DNA of 64,000 nucleotides from Alphaproteobacteria bacterium. Lineage in GTDB: Bacteria > Pseudomonadota > Alphaproteobacteria > JANQMY01. Below the pieces are notes generated by a model. The model was not told where the DNA came from. It ran no database searches and saw nothing but the letters and a program-made list of their open reading frames with translations. The stretch lies in NCBI GenBank assembly GCA_028289425.1, contig JANQPL010000017.1:434001-498000 (forward strand). Reading direction: 5' to 3'. Of this stretch, positions 17,021 through 26,088 are shown piece by piece; position 1 is the first letter of the stretch; the number at the start of each line of letters is the position of its first letter. The translations under genes and the position numbers were made by a program.

Positions 17021-19369
17021 ATGATTAAATTTAATTTGCGGTCGGCCTTGCTAGGCACGGCAGCAATTGTTGTTGGTACCGTTGGCGCCGCCGAAATGGC
17101 CCAAGCCCAACTCGACGAGATCGTCGTTACGGCCACGAAGCGTGAACGGTCGCTTCAAGACGTTCCGATTTCGGTTTCCGCGTTCAGTGCGGAAGCTCTG
17201 GAACTTTCCGGTGTTACCAATATCGACAGTCTGCAGACGTCGGTTCCTGGTTTGGCCATCCAAACCGCCCAATCTTCGGGTCAGAACACATCGATCCGGC
17301 TGCGCGGTGTGGGGACGACCGGCAACAACCTAGGTTTCGAGGGTGCGGTCGGTATCTTTATCGATGGTGTCTATCGGTCGCGTGCTGGTGCATCCCTGGG
17401 TGACTTCCCGGATGTAGAGCGGATTGAGATCTTGCGCGGCCCGCAAGGCACTCTGTTCGGTAAAAACACGACCGCTGGTGCGATCAGCATCATCACCAAG
17501 AAACCGAAGATGGATGAGTGGGAAGCCGAGCTTCGGGCAGGTTTCGGGAATTTTGATTCCCAGACGGTTCGCGGCCTTGTGAACTTCCCCATCGTTGACG
17601 GCAAACTGGCCGGGCGTGTTTCGGCGGACTACAGCCGTCGAGACGGATTTGGTGTTGACGTCAACGATACGACCGATGACATCAACGATCGCGACCGTTA
17701 CAACATTCGCGGGTCCTTGCTGTGGACACCGACACCGGACATCGAAGTCCGGGTCATCGGTAACTATTTTGCAGCCAATGAAAGTTGCTGCGGTGCTGTC
17801 CCGTTCACTGACCAGAATGCCATTGTGGCGATCGCCAATGCCGGTGGTTTCCCGACGATTGCAGGTCCGATTGCCGGTTCTGCGAGCACGCGGAACGGCA
17901 ACTTCTCCACAAACGACTTCCCGGTTTCCGAACGTCAAGAAGACCGTAGTGGTCAGATTGATGTGACCTGGGATTTCGCTGAAAACATTTCGTTCTTTAA
18001 CTCCATTTCGTACCAGCGTTTCGATTTGGGTGGCACGAACGACGTGGACTTTACCGGCATCAATTTCTTCAACGTGCCATTTGCCGCGCAGCAAGTGGAA
18101 TTGTTCACGGAAGAATTCCGATTCAGCGGTGAATTGGCTGACTTGCCGTTGGTCCAGTCCGTGAACTGGTTGTTTGGCGGTTATTACTCTAGCGAGAACC
18201 TTGGCACGCAGGCCAATTTGACCTTTGGTCCGGATGCCGATGCGACCAGTGCCTTGCTAGGTGGCCTGTCTATTGGTGAAGCCATTTGTGCGGCTTTCGC
18301 ACCTCTGCCATGTAACATCGAACCTGGTGACTCCCAGTTCGAAACGTTCACGCAGAATGGTAGAACGAGAGCATTGTTCGGTCACTTGGACATCGACCTG
18401 ACATCTTGGTTGAACGTTTCTGGTGGTGCGCGCTTCACCACGGAGGACAAGGAAGGTGGTGCCGTATTCACGACCTTGAACAATGGACCTGGTGTCAATC
18501 CCTTCATCTCCGCGGGAGCACGGCCTTTTGAAACCGATGCTGACTCTGATGAATGGATCTACACGGGTGCGCTAACCGTCAAATTTACCGAGGACATTAG
18601 CGTTTACGGCAGTTATGCTCACGGCTACAAGTCCGGTGGCATCAACTTTGACCAGCTAGGTGGTCAAGCCGGCTTCTTCCCGGGTTCCATCTTAGGTGGA
18701 GCGGGTGGCACAGTTGGTGATCCAACGTTTACGGAAGAACTCAACAACACCTACGAGGTGGGTCTGAAGTCAACGTTCTGGGACAACCGAGCGAGCTTGA
18801 ACGTTACCGGCTTCCATTCAGTATTTAAAAACTTCCAGGTTTTGTCGTTCACCGGCGTGAGCTTCACGATCGTCCAAGCACCTGAGGCAACGACGACGGG
18901 TATCGAAGGTGAATTGCAAATCAACCCATTTGAGGGCCTGAACGTTGGAATGGCCTATACTTACGCTGACGCTGAGTATAGTGCGCCATTCGTGCTGGAC
19001 GGAAATATCTTGGGTGACAGCCGTCTAACAAATGCCCCGCTGCATAGTTCGTCGATCCGGGCAACCTATACGCATCCGATCCCGAATACTGGATTGGTTG
19101 GCCTGTTGCACGGTGAATGGGCTTACAACTCTCGGACTAACACATCAACGGCATTGCCGCCGGATCGTGAGCAAAATGGTTACTCATTGTTCAACGGCCG
19201 GATTGGTGTGACCACGGATGATGATCGCTACAGCGTTCAGCTCTGGTGCCGGAACTGTGGTGACGAGCAGTATCGCAACGTCATATTCGCGGCACTGTTG
19301 GGTGGTGGTGATTTCACCTTCATCACGCCGCCGCGGGAATGGGGTGTAACACTCTCTGCGAAGTACTAA
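17021..19369 (+). CDS. TonB-dependent outer-membrane receptor (copy 2)
   Basis: 782 residues, paralogue of the gene at 14233. Signal peptide about 1-29 and the TonB-box-like LDEIVVTATKRERS are the same. The plug is nearly identical (for example GVYRSRAGASLGDFPDVER), while the barrel differs in loops around residues 265-290, 405-450 and 560-575. The same WCRNCGDEQYRN pair and SAKY end are kept. Codon choice differs from copy 1, with many more GGT and TTG codons, which may reflect higher expression or separate history. An intrinsic terminator follows at 19393. Confidence 0.92.
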   Translation: MIKFNLRSALLGTAAIVVGTVGAAEMAQAQLDEIVVTATKRERSLQDVPISVSAFSAEALELSGVTNIDSLQTSVPGLAIQTAQSSGQNTSIRLRGVGTTGNNLGFEGAVGIFIDGVYRSRAGASLGDFPDVERIEILRGPQGTLFGKNTTAGAISIITKKPKMDEWEAELRAGFGNFDSQTVRGLVNFPIVDGKLAGRVSADYSRRDGFGVDVNDTTDDINDRDRYNIRGSLLWTPTPDIEVRVIGNYFAANESCCGAVPFTDQNAIVAIANAGGFPTIAGPIAGSASTRNGNFSTNDFPVSERQEDRSGQIDVTWDFAENISFFNSISYQRFDLGGTNDVDFTGINFFNVPFAAQQVELFTEEFRFSGELADLPLVQSVNWLFGGYYSSENLGTQANLTFGPDADATSALLGGLSIGEAICAAFAPLPCNIEPGDSQFETFTQNGRTRALFGHLDIDLTSWLNVSGGARFTTEDKEGGAVFTTLNNGPGVNPFISAGARPFETDADSDEWIYTGALTVKFTEDISVYGSYAHGYKSGGINFDQLGGQAGFFPGSILGGAGGTVGDPTFTEELNNTYEVGLKSTFWDNRASLNVTGFHSVFKNFQVLSFTGVSFTIVQAPEATTTGIEGELQINPFEGLNVGMAYTYADAEYSAPFVLDGNILGDSRLTNAPLHSSSIRATYTHPIPNTGLVGLLHGEWAYNSRTNTSTALPPDREQNGYSLFNGRIGVTTDDDRYSVQLWCRNCGDEQYRNVIFAALLGGGDFTFITPPREWGVTLSAKY

Positions 19370-19392
19370 TCGCAGCTAAATGAATTCAACAG

Positions 19393-19423
19393 GCCGGGGC
19401 GGCAAAACCGCCCCGGCTTTTTT
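19393..19423 (+). terminator. Rho-independent terminator of the TonB receptor gene
   Basis: A 10-bp perfect stem GCCGGGGCGG (19393-19402) / CCGCCCCGGC (19408-19417) with loop CAAAA is followed by six T (19418-19423). It lies 23 bp after the stop at 19369. Confidence 0.9.
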
Positions 19424-19440
19424 GTGCTCTCTACACAAAC

Positions 19441-19463
19441 AAAAAGCCCGGCCAAAAGCCGGG
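19441..19463 (-). terminator. Rho-independent terminator of bioB
   Basis: Read on the minus strand, the stem CCCGGC/GCCGGG (19458-19463 with 19447-19452) has loop TTTTG and is followed by five T (19445-19441). It lies about 30 bp after the bioB stop at 19493. Together with the plus-strand terminator it insulates the convergent pair. Confidence 0.75.
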
Positions 19464-19492
19464 TCTTCTTAAAGCCAGTATTTTGCTGACAT

Positions 19493-20473
19493 TTAGGCCG
19501 GTGTGGAGCTGAGTGGCATGGGGGAAAGACCAAGCTTTTCAAAGAGCCGACCGTCTTTTTCCTGGCCCGGATTTTTGGTCGTCAGCAGCTTGTCGCCCAC
19601 AAAGATCGAGTTTGCCCCCGCGAGAAACGCGAGCGCCTGCAGCTCGTCGCTCATATGTTCCCGGCCCGCGGATAAGCGCACCATGGATTTCGGCATGAGG
19701 ATGCGTGCCAAGGCGATCGTGCGGACGAAAGAAAGCGCATCGGCTTCGTCTTGGCTTGCAAGCGGTGTCCCATCGATTTTCATCAGCATATTGATGGGCA
19801 CACTTTCCGGATGCGGCGACATGTTGGCCAACTCCACCAGCATCGAAACGCGGTCTGCATCTTGTTCGCCCATACCCAAAATGCCGCCGCAGCAGACCTT
19901 CATACCCACATCGCGCACATTCTTCAGCGTATCGATACGGTCGTCAAACGTCCGTGTGGTGATGATCTTGTCGTAATAGTCCCGCGACGTATCGATATTG
20001 TGGTTGTAATAGTCAAGTCCCGCATCGGCGAGGCGCTTTGCTTGTTCTTGTGTCAACATGCCCAGCGTCATGCAGGTTTCCATCCCCATGCCCCGCACTT
20101 CGGCCACCATGTCGCAAATGGCGTCCATATCCCGGTCTTTGGGGGAGCGCCAGGCGGCGCCCATGCAATAGCGCGTGGCGCCGCCTTCCTTCGCTTGGCG
20201 GGCCCCTTCGAGCACCTCTTCTACATCCATGAGCTTGGTGGCCTCGACACCCGTTTCGAAATGCGCGCTTTGAGAGCAATACGCGCAGTCTTCAGGGCAG
20301 CCGCCGGTCTTGATCGATAACAGGGTCGAAACCTGTACTTCATTGGCATCGAAGTGCCGGCGATGCACGGTTTGGGCGTCAAAAATCAAGTCATTGAATG
20401 GTTTTTCGAAGATTGCTTGCGCTTCTTCCAGCGTCCAGTCGTAACGCAGCGCTGACTTTTGCGTGCCGTGCAT
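19493..20473 (-). CDS. bioB: Biotin synthase
   Basis: 326 residues, radical SAM enzyme that inserts sulfur into dethiobiotin in the last step of biotin synthesis, in the cytoplasm. The radical SAM cluster motif C-x3-C-x2-C is CPEDCAYC, followed by the BioB-typical GACRxxP-like [32 protein letters not shown] and [12 protein letters not shown]. Length is usual for BioB. I choose ATG 20473 ([13 protein letters not shown]); the frame from 20533 adds a non-conserved leader. No bioF, bioD or bioA is nearby, so it is a lone bio gene. No recognisable BioR site was found upstream. Confidence 0.96.
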   Translation of the reverse strand: MHGTQKSALRYDWTLEEAQAIFEKPFNDLIFDAQTVHRRHFDANEVQVSTLLSIKTGGCPEDCAYCSQSAHFETGVEATKLMDVEEVLEGARQAKEGGATRYCMGAAWRSPKDRDMDAICDMVAEVRGMGMETCMTLGMLTQEQAKRLADAGLDYYNHNIDTSRDYYDKIITTRTFDDRIDTLKNVRDVGMKVCCGGILGMGEQDADRVSMLVELANMSPHPESVPINMLMKIDGTPLASQDEADALSFVRTIALARILMPKSMVRLSAGREHMSDELQALAFLAGANSIFVGDKLLTTKNPGQEKDGRLFEKLGLSPMPLSSTPA

Positions 20474-20555
20474 TATCAAATCTCTCTGGCTCTCGTTGTC
20501 TTGATGAGGCCGCATCCTAAGGAAAACTCGCAAGTGTGCAACTAAGCAGACGCGC

Positions 20556-20722
20556 CTAGTGTCCCGAATCCGAAGTTCGTTCCATTAAAACGGCTTGCTC
20601 CTTACGAACTTCGGATTCGTAAGGACACTAGGAAGCCATTGAATCTAGTGTCGTTTTAGGTTCAGAAGTTCGCTTCCGGACTCGCTGAGATTGCATAGCG
20701 AACTTCTGAACCACGACACTAG
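20556..20722. repeat. Two adjacent MITE-like long palindromes sharing end motifs
   Basis: Element A: arms 20556-20580 and 20604-20631 (CTAGTGTC, then GAATCCGAAGTTCGT, and the inverted ACGAACTTCGGATTC with a few extra bases, ending GACACTAG). Element B: arms 20645-20672 and 20698-20722 (CTAGTGTCG, GGTTCAGAAGTTCGC and the inverted GCGAACTTCTGAACC with CGACACTAG). Both start and end with CTAGTGTC/GACACTAG but have different inner arms and 23-25 bp loops. They lie 13 bp apart in the 435-bp gap 20474-20908. Bases 20723-20908 hold no convincing gene. This looks like a non-autonomous transposable or REP-type repeat. Confidence 0.65.
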
Positions 20723-20908
20723 CACGAAAAAACGTCATGAAGATGCAACCGCTCTGTCACTCAGCCGTCACGCCGAAGCGCTATCCAAGAACCCTATCCA
20801 GAGCCCGCCTTCGCGGCCCCGGATGCGTACTTTTCGGGGCCGCGTCTCCTTCTTCAGAGCTGTTATCTGGCATGTCATCGAGCCGCTGATACTGCGTCGA
20901 ACGCAGGA

Positions 20909-21124
20909 CTAGCCGCAATTGCAGCCGGACCCGGCGAAAGGCTCCGGGTCCAGGGGGTCGCCTTCTTTGAGGGCGGCCTTGATCATTTCGACAGCCAAGT
21001 CGTCGGGCATGCGGTGGACCGGTGGATAGTGGCCGAAGGCGCCAAGGTATCGCTCTGTCAGGGCGTCCAACGACTCGTGCGACATCGCCCCGTCGGCAGA
21101 TGCCGTGGGAACCTGATCAACCAT
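20909..21124 (-). CDS. Small unknown protein with Cys tail
   Basis: 71 residues from ATG 21124 (MVDQVPTASADG). The chain has helical LDALTERYLGAFGHYPPVHRMPDDLAVEMIKAALKEG split by a Pro turn and ends in GSGCNCG. The CxC at the very C-terminus could bind a metal or be modified. I recognise no family. The longer frame from 21304 overlaps the neighbouring lipoprotein gene, so I reject it. It lies 25 bp downstream of that gene on the same strand. Confidence 0.55.
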   Translation of the reverse strand: MVDQVPTASADGAMSHESLDALTERYLGAFGHYPPVHRMPDDLAVEMIKAALKEGDPLDPEPFAGSGCNCG

Positions 21125-21149
21125 AAAATGCCCTGCCTTTGCTTGCGCC

Positions 21150-21458
21150 TTAGCGCTGGGACATTGCGACTTCAGCTTCGCCTTCTTTCGGCAGCCAACG
21201 CTCGTAAATGTCCACACAGTCAAAAAACGCAATGACCATGCGCCCACCCTGACGCTTCTTAAATGCAGCCTGCTTGCCGAATTGGGCGCAATGCTCATTG
21301 GCAACGCGGATTGCGTGGTTCACGTCATGAAAGCGGGTGCTGTATTCAACCGTCACGCCCGTTTCATCTGATTTGAGCGTATCAGGTTGGAAACCGGTCG
21401 AGCAGCAAGCCAAAAAAACCGCCCCCAAAAGGACAGCGATACGGGACCTCACCACCAT
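21150..21458 (-). CDS. Small predicted lipoprotein, unknown function
   Basis: 102 residues. N-terminal signal RIAVLLGAVFLACCSTG with a lipobox-like LACC at about 16-19. The mature part has two further Cys (EHCAQFGK and FFDCVDIYE), a pair that could form a disulfide, and ANEHCAQFGKQAAF resembles small periplasmic lipoproteins of alphaproteobacteria. No function can be given. It probably forms a unit with the 71-residue gene downstream. Confidence 0.6.
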   Translation of the reverse strand: MVVRSRIAVLLGAVFLACCSTGFQPDTLKSDETGVTVEYSTRFHDVNHAIRVANEHCAQFGKQAAFKKRQGGRMVIAFFDCVDIYERWLPKEGEAEVAMSQR

Positions 21459-21600
21459 ACCTTACTCCTACTTATTATCCCCCAATAATGGCATATCTGG
21501 CGGAAATTGTAACTTTTGTTTCAGTACCCAAGAATCGGCGGAATCGCTTATAGTCGACCGGTGTTTCACGCAGTTTTTGGGCTGTTCAGGATCATTTAGG

Positions 21601-22044
21601 GTGTCTTCGCTAAAAGCAATTGCTGTCGCGCCACAGCTCATGCAGCCCATGGAGCTTGTGGCGGCGGTTGATGTGACGGTTGAAGCCGGGCTTACGGGCG
21701 ACGCGCGCGGCCAAAATACGGGGCGCCAGGTCACGGTATTGTTTGAAGAGGATTGGCAGGCGGCGTGCGATGATGTGAGGTCAGCGTTGCCCTGGGAAAG
21801 AAGACGGGCAAATTTTTTGGTTAACGGGGTCGATAATCCGAAAAAGGTGGGCGCGCGGCTGCGGGTCGGTGAGGTTGTGTTGGAAGTGACGGAAGAGACC
21901 AAACCGTGTCAGCTCATGGAGCGCGTGCAGCCGGGCTTGCGACGCGCCCTCGAACCCCATTGGCGCGGAGGTGTTTGCTGTCGTGTGATGACCGGCGGCC
22001 GCGTCGCCCAAGGCGATCGCGTGGATATCGAATTACCTGAATGA
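21601..22044 (+). CDS. MOSC-domain protein
   Basis: 147 residues from GTG 21601 (VSSLKAIAVAPQ). The MOSC pattern is clear: AIAVAPQLMQPMEL, VEAGLTGDARG, VTVLFEEDW, RRANFLVNGVD, GARLRVGEVVLEVT, then TKPCQLMERVQPGLRRAL with the conserved Cys that carries persulfide in MOSC/molybdenum-cofactor sulfurase proteins, and GGVCCRVMTGG. It may deliver sulfur to a metal centre, for instance in the molybdenum hydroxylases nearby. Its stop overlaps the next start (ATGA), coupling it to the peptide transporter. Confidence 0.8.
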   Translation: MSSLKAIAVAPQLMQPMELVAAVDVTVEAGLTGDARGQNTGRQVTVLFEEDWQAACDDVRSALPWERRRANFLVNGVDNPKKVGARLRVGEVVLEVTEETKPCQLMERVQPGLRRALEPHWRGGVCCRVMTGGRVAQGDRVDIELPE

Positions 22045-24068
22045 CGAAGTCGATTTCTAGATCTTCTTTGTGGGTTGTTATTGGCGTTGCGCTGGCATTT
22101 TTGACCGCGTGCGACAACAACCCCTACACACCGGACGATTCATCCAAAAAAATTCTGTACACGTGGTTCAGGGAAGCGCCCAAGACGCTCGACCCCGCTG
22201 TCGCCTATACAACATCGTCGCATCAGTTTACCGGTGTGATTTACCCCTCAATGCTGGAGTATCACTATCTCAAGCGGCCGTATCAGCTAACGCCGAGCTT
22301 GGCGAAAAGCGTGCCGGCGCCCGAAGTTTTGCCCAACGGGTATGTCCGCTATCGGTTCGACATGCGCGAAGGCGCGATGTTCGAAAAGGATTTGTGTTTC
22401 GAAGAACTTGCCGGCGTCGAACATCGCGAAATTGTGGCCAGCGATGTGGTGTTTCAGTTGAAACGCGTGGCCGATCCCGCAATCAACAGTCCCGTGGTCA
22501 GCGTCTTCTCAAAAATTGCGGGCTTCGACGAATTCATCAAAGCGCTTACCGAGGCACGTGCAGCCGATCCCGATTTTTCATCGCGGCGTATCGATCAACA
22601 ATATAAAGAAGCGGGAGACATCGAAGGGCTCAAAACGCCAACACCTCACACGCTGGAAGTAACGCTGAAGGAGCCTTATCCGCAAATTCTCTACTGGTTC
22701 ACCATGCAGTTCACGTCGCCCGTGCCATGGGAAGCGGTGGTCTATTACGACGGGCAGGACGGCCGGGACCATCTGCGGGATCATCCAGTGGGTGGCGGGC
22801 CCTACCGGATGGCGAGCTACAATAAGCAGTTCCGTGTGGTGCTCGAGCGGAACCCGGATTGGTGGGGCGCTAGTCCTGCGCACCGGGGCGCGCCGGGCAC
22901 CGTCTACCCCTCTGAAGGCGAGCCGGGTGACAAGGAAAGGGGGCGGCTTGATCCTAAGTATGTGGGGCAGCCGGTGCCTTTTATCGATCGCGTGGAATTC
23001 CGCCGCGAAAAAGAGGCAATCCCCAGTTTCGGCAAGTTTCTACAAGGTTATTTCGACTTGTCCGGCATTATCCAGGAAAGCTTCGACCAAGTGATCAAAA
23101 ACGATCAGCTGTCGGAGGAAATGGTTGAGCAGGGGGTGCGTCTCGAGAAATCGGTTTCTCCGGACGTATTCTACATTGGCTTCAATATGGACGATCCGAT
23201 GGTCGGTCACGCGGCCGGCGAGCGCGGCCGCAAGCTTCGACAGGCGATGAGCCTTGTGGTCGATGTGGAGGAATTCAAACGCGTCTTCACCAATGGCCGT
23301 GGTGTACCCGCTCAATCGCCGGTACCGCCTGGCGTCTTCGGCTATGAAGAAGACTACCAAAACCCTTTCCGGGTCGTCGACAAGGAAAAAGCCAAGAAAA
23401 AGCTCGAAGAGGCTGGCTATCCCGGTGGAGTCGATCCGGAAACCGGGCAGCCACTGAGGCTTACATTCGACACGGCGGACACGACTTCCCGAGGGCTCTT
23501 GCAATCCCAGTTTTATGTGAGGGCGTGGCGGACCATCGGCATCGACGTGGAAATCAAGGCCACCAATTACAACCAGTTTCAAGAGAAGGTCAGAAACGGT
23601 GCCTACCAAATCTTCAATTGGGGATGGGTTGCCGATTATCCGGATGCGGAGAATTTTTTGTTCCTACTCGAAAGTGGGCAGGCCCGTTCAGTTAGCGATG
23701 GCCCGAACACGGCAAATTTTCAGTACGCACGCTACGATGCGCTTTTCAAGCAAATGAAAACCCGCGCCAACGACGAAACCCGCTTGGAAATTATCCGCGA
23801 GATGAAAGACATTCTGGCCGAAGAACGTCCATGGATTGAGTTGTTTTCACGTGAAAACTACGCGCTTTATCACGGATGGATGCAAAACGTAAAACCGTTC
23901 GGCATGTCCGTTCCATTTTACAAATATTGGGATATTGATCCTGATCTCAGGACGGAAAACAGGGCGGCCTGGAACAGGCCGGTTCTATGGCCCGTCTATG
24001 TGCTGGTTGCCTTGTTCTTCGCTATTTTGGTGCCGGGCATCCGGACCTTCTATCGGGAGCGTCAATAG
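22041..24068 (+). CDS. Peptide ABC transporter substrate-binding protein (family 5)
   Basis: 675 residues, DppA/OppA-type. Lipobox FLTAC near residue 28 with Asp at +2 (CDNN), a signal that favours retention in the inner membrane. The SBP_bac_5 fold shows WFREAPKTLDPA, GGGPYRM and NWGWVADYPDAENFLF. A C-terminal hydrophobic helix (about 646-667, WPVYVLVALFFAILVPG) with a short basic tail is unusual for this family and would anchor the protein a second time. It is the first gene of the transporter, coupled to the MOSC gene upstream and 2 bp before the permease. Confidence 0.9.
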   Translation: MTKSISRSSLWVVIGVALAFLTACDNNPYTPDDSSKKILYTWFREAPKTLDPAVAYTTSSHQFTGVIYPSMLEYHYLKRPYQLTPSLAKSVPAPEVLPNGYVRYRFDMREGAMFEKDLCFEELAGVEHREIVASDVVFQLKRVADPAINSPVVSVFSKIAGFDEFIKALTEARAADPDFSSRRIDQQYKEAGDIEGLKTPTPHTLEVTLKEPYPQILYWFTMQFTSPVPWEAVVYYDGQDGRDHLRDHPVGGGPYRMASYNKQFRVVLERNPDWWGASPAHRGAPGTVYPSEGEPGDKERGRLDPKYVGQPVPFIDRVEFRREKEAIPSFGKFLQGYFDLSGIIQESFDQVIKNDQLSEEMVEQGVRLEKSVSPDVFYIGFNMDDPMVGHAAGERGRKLRQAMSLVVDVEEFKRVFTNGRGVPAQSPVPPGVFGYEEDYQNPFRVVDKEKAKKKLEEAGYPGGVDPETGQPLRLTFDTADTTSRGLLQSQFYVRAWRTIGIDVEIKATNYNQFQEKVRNGAYQIFNWGWVADYPDAENFLFLLESGQARSVSDGPNTANFQYARYDALFKQMKTRANDETRLEIIREMKDILAEERPWIELFSRENYALYHGWMQNVKPFGMSVPFYKYWDIDPDLRTENRAAWNRPVLWPVYVLVALFFAILVPGIRTFYRERQ

Positions 24069-24070
24069 TC

Positions 24071-25057
24071 ATGGTGGCGTATATCATCAGGCGTATCGGC
24101 TATGGGTTTCTCACCGTCTTAGGCGTGCTCTTCTTCTTGTTCATCCTGTTTTTCGCGGTAACGGATCCGGACGATATCGCGCGCAAAGCAGTTGGCGAAC
24201 GCGCCCCCCCGGAGGTCTACGAACAATGGAAGAGAAACAAGGGTTACGACAAACCCCTTTTTGTGAACACCGAACATGGTTGGTTGAGCGGCGGGCGTTA
24301 CACGGACACGCTGCTGGTTGATCATTACACCCGCATGCTCACATTCCAGTTTGGCCAAAGCGATGCGGACGATGCACTGATTTCAAAACGCATCCGCGAG
24401 GGGGCCGGTCCGAGCCTGATGCTCACCGTGCCGCTTTTTTTAAGCGGCATGGCAGTTGCCGTGATGGTGTCGCTGTTCGTGTCGTTCTTTCGGGAAACCT
24501 ATATCGACCGCATGGCGCTTGTGCTGTGTATGTTGGCGATGAGCGTCACCATCCTGCTCTATATCATTGGCGGCCAGTATTTGATCGGCAAGGTGCTGCA
24601 CTGGTTCCCAATTTCCGGCTTCGACCCTGACCCCACCATCGTCTACAAGTTTCTATTGTTGCCGATTTTGGTCGGATTGGTGAACGGTCTTGGGGCAGAC
24701 GTTCGATTTTACAGGACCGTGTTTGTCGAAGAAACCACCAAAGATTACGTACGCACGGCGCGGGCCAAGGGGGCCGGCGAAATCCGCGTAATGGGCAATC
24801 ATGTGCTGCGCAATGCACTTATTCCCATTCTGACGCAGATTGTCGTGGCGATCCCGTTCCTGTTCACAGGCTCGCTGCTTCTGGAGTCGTTCTTCGGTAT
24901 CCCGGGACTTGGATCGCTGACGATCGATGCCATCTTCGGCAATGACTTCGCGACGCTTCGTACGATGGTTTACATCGGCGCCCTGCTTTTTGTGACGGGT
25001 CAGATCCTTACCGATATCAGCTATACCCTCGCTGATCCACGCATTCGATTGGAATAA
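24071..25057 (+). CDS. Peptide ABC transporter permease (DppB-like)
   Basis: 328 residues, six predicted membrane helices. The N-terminal MVAYIIRRIGYGFLTVLGVLF is typical of DppB/OppB, and the EAA loop is DYVRTARAKGAGEIRVMGNHVLRNA, followed by FGIPGLGSL. The loop after helix 1 (about 35-115) is long, as in OppB. It starts at 24071, two bases after the binding-protein stop, and pairs with the DppC-like permease to form the inner-membrane channel. Confidence 0.92.
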   Translation: MVAYIIRRIGYGFLTVLGVLFFLFILFFAVTDPDDIARKAVGERAPPEVYEQWKRNKGYDKPLFVNTEHGWLSGGRYTDTLLVDHYTRMLTFQFGQSDADDALISKRIREGAGPSLMLTVPLFLSGMAVAVMVSLFVSFFRETYIDRMALVLCMLAMSVTILLYIIGGQYLIGKVLHWFPISGFDPDPTIVYKFLLLPILVGLVNGLGADVRFYRTVFVEETTKDYVRTARAKGAGEIRVMGNHVLRNALIPILTQIVVAIPFLFTGSLLLESFFGIPGLGSLTIDAIFGNDFATLRTMVYIGALLFVTGQILTDISYTLADPRIRLE

Positions 25058-25062
25058 GGACG

Positions 25063-26088
25063 ATGTTGCTGTCGAATCTCTTAGTCGTCGTCATTCTGAT
25101 GCTTTTCGCGGGGCTTGTGTATTACGTGCGCACAAACCGGCTGTGGCGCGAATCCGCACAATCGCTGTGGAAAAGGCGGCCAATCGCGGTAACCGTCGTA
25201 GGTCTCTACTTTGTTGTGGGCATTCTTGATTCCGTCGCCTGGGTGGGGGGTGTCGACCTAAGCAAGACCCAGGATGTGGTGGCGGCCTCAAAACCGCGGA
25301 CGATCATTGATCGAATGTTCTCACCCGAAACCAGAAGCGAAAGAAGTTATTCCGCCCCCTTCGCATCGAAGGAGTTCTACGGGGGCGCAGACCTCACCCA
25401 TCCGGGATCGTACTGGTTGGGCACTGACCGGCTGGGCCGCGACGTCCTTTATCTCGCATTCAAGGGCGTTAAGGTTGCGCTGTTGGTGGGCGGTCTCACA
25501 AGCCTGATCGTTATTCCCCTTGCACTGTTTTTTGGCGTGTCCGCGGGCTATTTCGGTGGTCGATTGGATGATGCCGTATTCTTTGTCATGTCGACCCTGG
25601 CCGCTATTCCGGGCATCTTGCTTTTGATTGCCCTGATCACCGCGCTGGGCAAGGGTACGTTGCAGGTGTGCGTGGCGCTTGGCGTTACCGGGTGGGTGTC
25701 GTTCGCCCGACTCGCACGTGCGGAAACCCTAAAACTTCGAGAGTCTGATTACGTTCAGGCGGCGCGGGCCCTGGGCGTCTCTGATGTTACAATTATCATG
25801 CGCCACATTCTTCCGAACCTGTCTCACCTGATGGTGATTACATTTGCGCTGCTCTTCACGGCGCTGGTGCTGTCCGAAACGATTCTCGCTTATCTGGGGA
25901 TCGGCGTGGACGGTAGCTGGGGCCAAATGATCGACCAGGCGCGGGATGAACTTTCCCGGGATCCGATCATTTGGTGGAACCTGTTCGGCGCGTCTATGGC
26001 TCTCTTCATTCTGGTGTTGAGCGTCAATCTTGTGGGCGATGCGGTGCGGGACATTCTCGATCCCCGAACATTGAGGGAGCGTGAATGA
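25063..26088 (+). CDS. Peptide ABC transporter permease (DppC-like)
   Basis: 341 residues. Six membrane helices with the EAA loop ESDYVQAARALGVSDVTIIMRHILPN, and HPGSYWLGTDRLGRDV, the DppC/OppC hallmark before helix 2. The large N-terminal periplasmic segment between helices 1 and 2 (about 55-135) is longer than in short dipeptide permeases, as in YejE/OppC types. Starts 5 bp after DppB and its stop overlaps the next ATPase gene (ATGA). Confidence 0.92.
   Translation: MLLSNLLVVVILMLFAGLVYYVRTNRLWRESAQSLWKRRPIAVTVVGLYFVVGILDSVAWVGGVDLSKTQDVVAASKPRTIIDRMFSPETRSERSYSAPFASKEFYGGADLTHPGSYWLGTDRLGRDVLYLAFKGVKVALLVGGLTSLIVIPLALFFGVSAGYFGGRLDDAVFFVMSTLAAIPGILLLIALITALGKGTLQVCVALGVTGWVSFARLARAETLKLRESDYVQAARALGVSDVTIIMRHILPNLSHLMVITFALLFTALVLSETILAYLGIGVDGSWGQMIDQARDELSRDPIIWWNLFGASMALFILVLSVNLVGDAVRDILDPRTLRERE

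Noticed and set aside
14233-19369. Tandem TonB receptor genes as an assembly duplication
   Set aside because: The copies differ throughout at synonymous sites and in loops, so they are true paralogues rather than an assembly artefact.
19493-20560. BioR or BirA operator upstream of bioB
   Set aside because: No TTAT-x2-ATAA type palindrome was found before the bioB start; the nearby palindromes belong to the repeat elements.
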